A stretch of DNA of 44,451 bases from Verrucomicrobiia bacterium (GTDB taxonomy: Bacteria; Omnitrophota; Omnitrophia; Omnitrophales; Aquincolibacteriaceae). Shown here in pieces: positions 1 to 9,700 of this stretch. The stretch lies in assembly GCA_035495615.1 (NCBI GenBank), contig DATJFP010000038.1:1-44451 (forward strand), given 5' to 3'. Positions within the stretch are counted from its first letter, which is position 1, and every line of letters begins with the position of its first letter. The notes under the pieces were generated by a model, which searched no databases, was not told where the DNA came from, and saw nothing but the letters and a program-made list of their open reading frames with translations. The position numbers and the translations under genes are program-made.

Positions 1-3000
1 CCGGACGCCTTCACGCTGAAGGTCGAGATTCCGGAAATCTGGTTGAGCGAATTGATGGCCACGCTCAGCGCGGGATTGCCGTTCGCATCCAGGAACGTGC
101 GGCCCGTCAGGCCCGTGGCCACGCTCGTCTCGTAAAGCGAGGACGACTGCGCTTCGGCCAGCGTGTCGAACGCCGCGCTCGACCACGCCGCGCGCGTCAT
201 GCCCGAGTCGGTCGTGGTCTGGTCCACGAGGCGGTGGCTGTTCACGTATTCGATGTCGCCCGACGGCTTGGTGCTGAACGTGGACACGCCCGAAACCTGG
301 TTGTTCGCGTTGATCGCGAGGCTGACCGCCGGATTGCCGTTCGCATCCAGGAACGTGCGGCCCGTCAGGCCCGTGTTCACGTCCGTTTCATAAAGCCCGG
401 CCGCCTGCGCTTCGGCCAGCGTATCGAAGGAAGACGGGCTCCAGTTCATGCGCGTCATGCCCGCATCGGTCGTCGACTGATCGATCATGCGGTGGCTGTT
501 CACGAAGGCAATGTCGCCGGACGGCTTCACGCTGAACGTCGAAACGCCCGAGATCTGATTGTTGGTGTTGATCGCGAGGCTGACGGCCGGATTGCCGCTC
601 GCGTCCAGGAACGTGCGGCCGGTCAGGCCGGTCGCAAGGTCGGTTTCGTAAAGGCCCGGGGCCTGCGCTTCGGCCAGCGTATCAAAGGAAGACGGGTTCC
701 AGTTCAGGCGCGTCATGCCCGCGTCCGTCGTGCTCTGGTCGATCAAACGGTGACTGTTCACGAATTCGATGTCGCCCGACGGTTTCACGCTGAACGTCGA
801 AACGCCTGAGATCTGGTTCGCGGAGTTGATGGCGATGCTGACCGAAGGATTGCCGTTCGCATCCAGGAACGTGCGGCCCGTCAGGCCCGTCGCCAGGCTC
901 GTCTCGAACACGCCGGCGCCCTGCGCTTCGGCCAGCGTATCAAACGCGGCGCTCGACCAGGAGACGCGCGTCATGCCGGAATCGGTCGTGGTCTGGTCGA
1001 TCAGGCGGTGGCTGTTCACGAAAGCAATGTCGCCGTTCGGACGGACGCTGAAGCTTGACGCCCCGGAAATTTCGTTGTTCGCGTTGATCGCAAAGCTGAG
1101 CGAGGGATTGCCGTTCGCGTCGAGGAACGTGCGGCCGGTCAGGCCCGTGTCCACGTCCGTTTCGTAAAGGCCCGCGGCCTGCGCTTCGGCGAGCGTATCA
1201 TACGAAGACGGGTTCCATGCCTTGCGCGTCATGCCCGTGTCCGTCGTGTTCTGGTCGATCAAACGGTGGCTGTTTACAAATTCGATGTCTCCGGAAGCCT
1301 TCACCTGAAACGTCGATACACCCGAGATCTCATTATTGGAATTTATAGCAACGCTGACCGCAGGATTACCGTTTGCGTCCAAAAACGTACGCCCCGTGAG
1401 GCCCGTGGTCAGGCTCGTCTCATAGAGCCCGCCGGCCTGCGCTTCACCCAGCGTGTCGTAGGCGCTGCTGGACCACGCCGCGCGCGTCATGCCGCTGTCG
1501 GTTGTCGATTGATCAATCAGGCGGTGGCTGTTCACGAATTCAATGTCGCCCGTCGGCTTGACGCTGAAGGTCGACACGCCGCTGATCTGATTGTTTGAAT
1601 TGATCGCGATGCTCACCGAAGGATTGCCGTTCGCATCCAGGAACGTGCGTCCCGTGAGCCCTGTGTCTTTGTTGGTATCATAAAGCCCCGGCGCCTGCGC
1701 TTCGGCCAGCGTATCAAAGGAAGACGGATTCCAGCTCATGCGCGTCATGCCCGAATCGGTCGTCGACTGGTCGATCAGGCGGTGGCTGTTCACGTAATCG
1801 ATGTCGCCCGACGGCTTCACGCTGAACGTGGAAACGCCCGAGATTTCGTTGTTCGAATTGATCGCAATGCTGACCGCCGGATTGCCGTTCGCATCCAGGA
1901 ACGTGCGCCCCGTCAGGCCCGTGGCGAGGTCGGTTTCGTAGAGGCCCGGCGCCTGTGCTTCGGCCAGCGTATCAAAGGAAGACGGGTTCCAGCTCACGCG
2001 CGTCATGCCTGAGTCCGTCGTGCTCTGGTCGATCAGGCGGTGGCTGTTCACGTACTCGATGTCGCCGTTCTGTTTCACGCTGAACGTCGAAACGCCGGAG
2101 ATCTGGTTGTTCGCGTTGATCGCGAGACTGACCGACGGATTGCCGTTCGCGTCGAGGAACGTACGGCCCGTCAGGCCGGTCGCCAGGCTTGTTTCATAAA
2201 GCCCCGCGCCCTGCGCTTCGGCCAGCGTGTCGAACGCCGCGCTCGACCAGCCGGCGCGCGTCATACCGGAATCGGTGGTGCTCTGATCGATCATGCGATG
2301 GCTGTTCACGTATTCGATCTCGCCGTTTTCTTTCACGCTGAACGTGGAAACACCGGAGATCTGGTTATTGGAATTGATGGCCAGGCTGAGGGCCGGGTTG
2401 CCGTTCGCATCCAGGAACGTGCGGCCCGTGAGCCCCGTGTCTTTATCGGTTTCGTAAAGGCCCGGCGCCTGAGCTTCGGCCAGCGTGTCAAAGGCCGCGT
2501 CGGTCCACGAGCGGCGCGTCATGCCGGAATCGGTCGAGCTCTGATCGATGAGGCGGTGGCTGTTCACAAAGGCAATGTCCCCGCTCGGACGGACATCGAA
2601 GGTGGAAGCGCCCGTGATTTCGTTCTGAGCATTGATCGCAATGCTGACCGAAGGATTGCCGTTCGCGTCCAGGAACGTGCGGCCCGTCAGGCCCGTGGAA
2701 AGATCGGTCTCATAAAGTCCCGCGGCCTGAGCTTCGGTGAGCGTGTCAAAACCCGTGTCGCTCCAGCTGCGGCGCGTCATGCCTGCGTCGGTCGTGCTCT
2801 GATCGATCAGGCGGTGGCTGTTCACGTAATCAATGTCGCCCGTCGGCTTCACTTTGAAAGTCGAAACGCCCGCGATCTGGTTTTGCGCGTTGATGGACAT
2901 GCTCACCGCCGGATTGCCGTTCGCGTCCAGGAACGTGCGCCCCGTGAGGCCCGTCGTCAGGCTCGTTTCATAAAGGCCCGGCGCCTGGATTTCCGCGAGC

Positions 3001-3750
3001 GTGTCGTAAGCCGTGTCGCTCCAGTTGGCGCGCGTCATGCCTGAATCGGTCGTGGACTGGTCGATGAGGCGGTGGCTGTTCACGAAATTGATGTCGCCGC
3101 TGTCTTTGACGTTGAACGTCGAGATGCCCGCGATCTGGTTGTTCGTGTTGATGGCCACGCTGACCGACGGATTGCCGTTCGCGTCCAGGAACGTGCGGCC
3201 CGTGAGGCCCGTGGCAAGGCTCGTTTCATAAAGGCCGGGCGCCTGCGCTTCGGCGAGCGTATCAAAGGAAGACGGGTTCCAGCCCATACGCGTCATGCCG
3301 GAATCGGTCGTCGACTGGTCGATCAGGCGGTGGCTGTTGACGAAGTTGATGTCGCCGCGCGGATTCACGTTGAAGGTGGAAACACCGGAGATCATGTTCT
3401 GCGCATTGATGGCCATGCTGACCGACGGGCTGCCGTTCGCATCCATGAAGGTGCGGCCCGTAAGGCCCGTCGCGAGGCTGGTTTCGTAGAGGCCCGAAGC
3501 CGTGATCTTGGCCAGCGAATCGAAAGCCGCGCTGCTCCAGGTCCCGCGCGTCATGCTGGAATCGGTCGTGCTCTGGTCGATCAGGCGATGGCTGTTGACG
3601 TACTGGATGTCGCCGCGTTTGGAAGTGCTGAAGGTCGAGATCCCGCTGACCTCGTTGTTCGCATTGATGGACACGCTCACCGACGGGTTGCCGTCCGTGT
3701 CCATGTAGGTCCGGCTGTTCAGGCCCGTATCCAGGTTCGCCATATAATCG
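1..3750 (-). repeat. 258-bp in-frame tandem array (86-residue protein repeat)
   Basis: The anchor GGATTGCCGTTCGC (plus strand) and its variants recur at 73, 331, 589, 847, 1105, 1363, 1621, 1879, 2137, 2395, 2653, 2911, 3169, 3427 and 3685, exactly 258 bp apart each time. Each unit encodes 86 residues with invariant cores GRTFLDANGNP, STFSV and YVNSHRLIDQSTTDSGMTR, and ends in GLYET. A sixteenth, diverged unit with altered spacing lies just upstream at about 3.75-4.0 kb. The array continues past the left edge, so the total copy number is unknown. Confidence 0.95.
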
Positions 3751-6700
3751 GAAGCGGTGAAGTCCGAGATCTCGTCTTTGTTGGCCGCGGCGCGCGCATT
3801 CCAGTCGATGCGCTGCAGGCCCGGCGTGCCCGTGTTCTGGTCGACAAGACGGTGCGCGTTCACGTACTTCAGAGTACCGTCCAGATTTTTCTCGAAGGTC
3901 GAAAATCCGCTGATTTCCTTGGCCGCGTTGATCGAGAGCGCGAGCACCGGGCTCTGGTCTTTGTCGAGGAAGGTGCGACCCGTGATGTCGTCGTCGATCG
4001 TGCCCGCCAGGATGGCCTGGATGGCTTCGTGGATCGTGTCGATCGAGTCCGCGGGATTTTCGTCGATCTTGGCTTGGATCGCGGCCGCGTCGATGTCGGG
4101 GGCGCCGCCGTCCACGAAGTAGCTGTCCGTAAACTTCAGCAGGTTTTTATTGTCCGCATCGTAATTGAAGATGTTGTAGCTGGCGACCTTCAGGGCCGCG
4201 CCGTCCCAGCGGTAATTGTGCACGTATTCGGTGCGGTCGCCGTCTTCGCTGAAATAAACCGTGGATTTCTTCTGCTTCAGCGCCGACGGAACCGTCACAC
4301 CGCTTGCGTCCGTCGGAAGCGTGATACCGTCTTCGCTGATGTCCCACTGGTCGATGCTGGCGAGATCGCCGTCGCCCGCGTCGTCATAATTGAAGACGCT
4401 CAGCGAAACCGGCTCTTCGTTTTTGTTCATCGAAATGGAGTAAATGGCGCGCGTGCCCACGTCATTGAAGTAGACACGCGTCCGGAACTGATCGTCGCTT
4501 CCCGCGTCCGCGAGCAGCGCGTCGATGGCTTCCTTGATCGTGTCGATCGCGTCCGCCGGGTTCTCGTCGATCTTGGCCTGGATCAGCGCGGGCGTCACGT
4601 CCGCGGCGCCGGTCACCGTGTACTGGTCGCTGTAATTGGCCGTGCGTCCGTCCGATTCGTAGTTGAGGACCGTGAAACCGGCCATGATCTGGACGTCAGG
4701 CGTCGCGGGCGTGCCGTCGTCGTCTACCCATTTGAACGAGAATTCAGCCTGAGGGATTTCATTTTCGAACAGCGTGATCCCGATCTGCTGGTCGTCGGTG
4801 AGCTTGCCGCCCGTCACCACCGGCGCGCCGTTCACGTACGTGGCATCATCGAGGGTGCCGACCACTTTGAACTTCTGGATCATGCTGACCTTGCCGTCGT
4901 CGCCGTAGGTGTAGACCGTCTGCTCGTCCGCGAGCACGTCGGTCGGCGTGGCGCTGCCCGGATCGTCGACGTAAGAGACCGAGCGCTTGACCCGGTCGTT
5001 GTAGAACTGGCCCTGCTCGTAATCGATGCGGCCCGTCTGGATGCCCGCCGCGTTTTCCTGCACGACGTGGTCGATGAAGTTGTCGGGACGGTAAAAGTAA
5101 GTGCTCTTGTTGCCGTGCTTGTCGGTGATGTCCTTGATTCGCAGCTCCTCGGTATCGTTGAACGGCGACATCTTGTAAGTCAGGGTGCTTTCGAGCACGC
5201 CGCCCGTGTGAGGGTCGGATTCGCGGCTCACGTCGTACTGCAGCACGCGGTCCGGATCGGGCGGATCCGCGTCGTCGTATTTGTATTCGCTGCGCTGCAC
5301 CACCTTGCTGCTGTCCGCGCTGTAGGTCAGGATGTAATCGATGTGATCGCCCGCGTCCTGGTAGAAAATCTCGCTCATGATCGGCGCGTCGCGGTTGGGC
5401 TCGACATGAGAGCGTCTCTCCACGACGTGGTCCACATCGGTCGGATCGCCGTTCTCATTATAATAATAGTAGCGCACCGTGCCGTCGTGCTCGAGCACGA
5501 AATCCACGAACGGGCTTCCCGGAGGGCCCTGCGAAAGGCCCGCCGCGTCGTGCTGGTAGACGATGGCGCCGATGATGTCGTTGTCGGGTTCAGGGCCGAG
5601 GATCACCGACAGGTCCATGTCGGCGGCATTGGCGTCGGCATAGGCACGGAACGGATGCCCGACGGGAAGATCGTCGGCCGTGTAGATCGAGCGCGTCCTT
5701 CTTCCTTTGATGTTGATGACTTCATCCATGACTTCGCGGGCGCCGCCCGACGGATCGTCCTTGAAGCGGAAAATCGTGCCCGTGTTGAAGTAGATCGCCG
5801 TCTTGCCGTCTTCCTGGTTGACGATCTCGATCGGGCCCTGGCCGTCCGTGACCAAAAAGTCCGGGCCCTTCGACGTGGTGATGTTGTTTTCCGTGACGCC
5901 GGCTTCATAGATTTCGCGGGAGAGCCGTCCGTCGACCGTCTGCGTCACGACCGTGGACGCGGGCTTGCCCGTGAAGTCCGCGTCAGACGGCGGATTGCCG
6001 GTGTAGGTGTAATCGCGGATCACATTGCCGCCGCTGTCTTCGATGCGGTCGATCAGGCCCCCGGTAAGGAACGTCGTTTCGCCGGTCTTGTTGTTGGTGA
6101 ATTCCACCAGCTCGTCGAAGATGTTGAAGGTGCTGACTGTGTCGCGCACCTTGTCGATCACCACGCGCGTGAAAAAGTCAGGATACGAGAATTGCTTCTC
6201 GATGATGCGCGCAGGGCCTTCCCAGTGTCCGCTTTCAAGCAGCCTGCCGAGTTTGTCTTTCGTATCGTCGTATTCGAAGATGTTGTAGGTGTCGTCGGCG
6301 TTGCGGATATCGACTTTCGTCGGATCCGTGTAGTCATAGGTGGCCAGAACGACCGGCGCGGCGATGCCGTCCCACGTGCCGGTGAAGCGGATCTTGCCGA
6401 TCGTGTTCGTCGCGCCCGTAAAGTCGCGCTCGATGTAGCTGTTGTCGTCGCGGTTCACGATGCGGACGCGGCCCGCGATGTCATAATTGTAATCGGTTTT
6501 GATGACGGGATTCACGCCGTCCATCTGACCGCCGTAGAGGATCTTGCCTAGAGCGTGCGTCGCGGGATCGTATTCCTGAACCACGAAGGACTGGTCCGCA
6601 CGCTCCGTAACACGCATGGTCGTCGGCGTGTCGATTTCGAAGTCGCGCTCCACGACCGCCACATTGATCGAGTTCATGTAACCGCCGCGGACCGGATTCT

Positions 6701-9700
6701 TGATGTCCCTCGTCGCGGAATCGAACTCGTATTCCACGTAATCCTTGCTCGTCGCGTCGACGATACGGACGAATCCGGCATCGCGGTAATCGTAGGTCTT
6801 GGCGGTCTCGAAGTTCGTGCCGTTCGTGTGCGTGCCGGTTTCCAGGATGTTGCCGAACTGGTTTGAGGCGTCATTGAAGGCATAGGTCGTATAGGTGTTG
6901 TCCGTCGCGACCGCTTTGACCTGGCCGGTAGTCGTGTAATCGTAGGTCCTGTTGGCGACGAAGTTGATGCCCGCGTCGTGCACGCCGGACTCGCGGAGCT
7001 TGCCGCGCTTGTTCTTCGACGTGTCGTAATCATAGAGTTCATAGGTGTTGTCGTTGCTGACAACCAGCTGCTGGTCAGGGTACGTCGTGTAGTCGTAGTT
7101 GTGCGTGGTCACGAAATTGGTGCCGTTCGTGTGCGTGCCGCCGTCAACGGCCTTGCCAATCACGTTCTGTCCGGCATTGTAGTCGTACTCTTCGAAGGTG
7201 TTGTTCGTATAGACGACTTTGACTTTCCCCGAGACCGAGTAATCGTAATTGCGGTCCGTGACCAGATTCGCGCCGTGATCGTGCGTGCCGCCGAAGAGTA
7301 CTTTCTCGATTTTGTTCTGGCCGGCATTATAATCGTAAGTCTCGAAGGTGCCGTCCGTGTGGAAAGCGGTGACTTTTCCCGTGACCGTGTAGTCGTAGTC
7401 GGTCGTCTTCACAAAATTCAGCCCATTCTGCTGCGTGCCGTCTTCCAGCAGCTTGCCGAATTTTTTCTGCGCCGCGTTGTATTCGTACTTGCTGTAGGTG
7501 TTGTCCTTGTGGAGGGCGGTGACGATGTCGGCGATCGAGTAATCGTACGTGGCCGTGACCACGAAGTCCCCGCCCGCGTCGTGCGTTCCTTCCCGCAGCA
7601 GGTCGCCCATGGAATTGTCGCCGGCATCGAAGGCGTAAACCTGGAATGTGCCGTCGTCATTGATCGCGGTGACTTCGCCGGGAATGGTGTAATCGTAAAG
7701 CGTCGGCATGTCGAACTCGCCCTGGGCATTGATATCGCCGGATTCGATCAGCTTGCCTTTCTTCTTCTTGTCGATGTCGAATTCGAAGACGCGGTAATCG
7801 CTGTCGGTTTCGTTGACGACCGTCACTTCGTTGTTTTCGTAATCGTATTCGTAATTGTAGACCTTGTTCTCGACCAGGTCCGTCAGGCGGAGAGTCAGAT
7901 CCTGGTCGTCTTTTTCTTCCTTCTGCTGGAGGGTGGCGATGTTGGAGCTGATATCCACGAGGTAATTGAAATAATCGGTATCGTGGCGCAGCGTCACTTC
8001 GTAGATGTTGGCCGCCGTGTTGGTGAGGGCGACGCGGTGGAAATTCGACTTCGGAATGCCGAGCCTCGTTTCGAGATCGTCCATGGCAAGGTCGAAGGCT
8101 TCGGTTTCCTGGGGATTGGCCGGGTTGTAGTCCGGGGCAAGAGGCGCAGGCGTACGCCCCTGGATGCCGTCCACGCGCACTTCGATTTTCGCGCGGGTGT
8201 TGTTTTCGGAGATGAAAGGATTGGAGATAAACTGGATTTCGCGGATGGAATTGACGTTGAGACCGGAAGTATCCAGCTCGAATTTCTGCATCGTGGACGT
8301 CAGACGCACCACGCCGACCGCGATCTTGCCGTCCGTATCGATCACCTTCACCTGCACGCTGAGAGGCTCGGTGATCGCGGGCCTGTCGCCCGTATCGGCT
8401 TTGTCGGCACGCGCCCAGAATTCGAAGCTGCCGTCCACCGAGATGGGCGCGGTCTTGTTTTTCAGGATCATGACGGCCTCGTCGCCGGGATGGCGGCGGA
8501 GATCGTATTGGTAAGCGACGCCGTCGGTCATGGGACGCAGCGTGATGTAACGGCCGGTCGGGTACGTCATGGGCGAATTGCCGATATTGTCGGGCGCGCT
8601 GTCGGTCGCCTGCGGCGCGAGCACGCTCGCGTCTTTTTCCAGGCCCAGCAGCCCGACGTTGATCTGCGCGCGCTGGTTGTCGCCCGAAACCGCCTGATTG
8701 TGGATGATTTCGATTTTCTTGATCTTCGAGGCATCGATGCCGGACGAAAGGTCGAAGACGAATTCCTGTTCCGTGCCGGTGATCGAGACGTTTTTCGCGA
8801 TCACGCTGCCCGAGTTATCTGTAAAGCGGATCACCGCGTTGACCGGATACGTCAGCGTCACGGGATCTTCCGTCGGCTGCACGGCCTGCAGCCAAAGCTT
8901 GAAGCTCGAGCCCGCATCCATGGTGCCAGCCGGATTTTCGATCACGGCAACGGGCTGCGACGCGCTGCTGGAACGCGCGTCATAAACGTACGAGAAGCCG
9001 TTCGTCTTGGAGCGGGCCGTGATGAAGGAGCCGGTGAGCGAAACCCGCGGGCGGTTGGTCAGCGTGGAAGGCGCGCCGCCTTTGGTCCCGCCCGGCACCG
9101 CGGTCAGGTCTTCATTCAGCCCGTTCACCAGCACGAAAACATCCGCGCGTTTGTTCGATCCGGAAACCGACTGATCGTGAACGAAGGTAATGCGTTTCAC
9201 ATTGGCCTTGTCGAAAAGCGGGTCGATCGACTTCGGGTCGATCGTGAAGGCCTTCAGCGTGGTGGTGAGATCCAGGTCCACGCTGACCGTCCTGCCGTTT
9301 TTATCTTCCAGGACGACCCGCTGCTTGAACGGCATGCTGAGCGCCGGGCCGTTAGGCGCGACCTTGGCGTGCAGCGTAAGGGCATTGCCGATGTTCATGT
9401 TCCCGCCGATGTTTTCGAGTCTCATCTTGCCCTGGGCCTCGGCGTTGGCCCGGACGTCGTAGACGTACTTGATCCCAGGCGAATAGGATCCGTCCATCGT
9501 GATGTTTTGCGAGTGGATCGCGGAAGGAAGGTTGGGGAGGGTGGTCTTGGGATTGGCCGTCAGGTCCGTGGAACCGCTGAAGAACGGCACCGCCCCGCTG
9601 CGGTCTTCCATCTGGAGGAACGTCGCGGTGTCGGTCTGGATGTTGACGGAATAACGGTAATATTTCTGGCCGTACTTGAGCAGCAGCTCATAAATGTTCG

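Noticed and set aside
1-3750. CRISPR array or satellite DNA
   Set aside because: The 258-bp period is a multiple of three, the frame is open throughout and synonymous changes preserve the protein, so this is a coding repeat.
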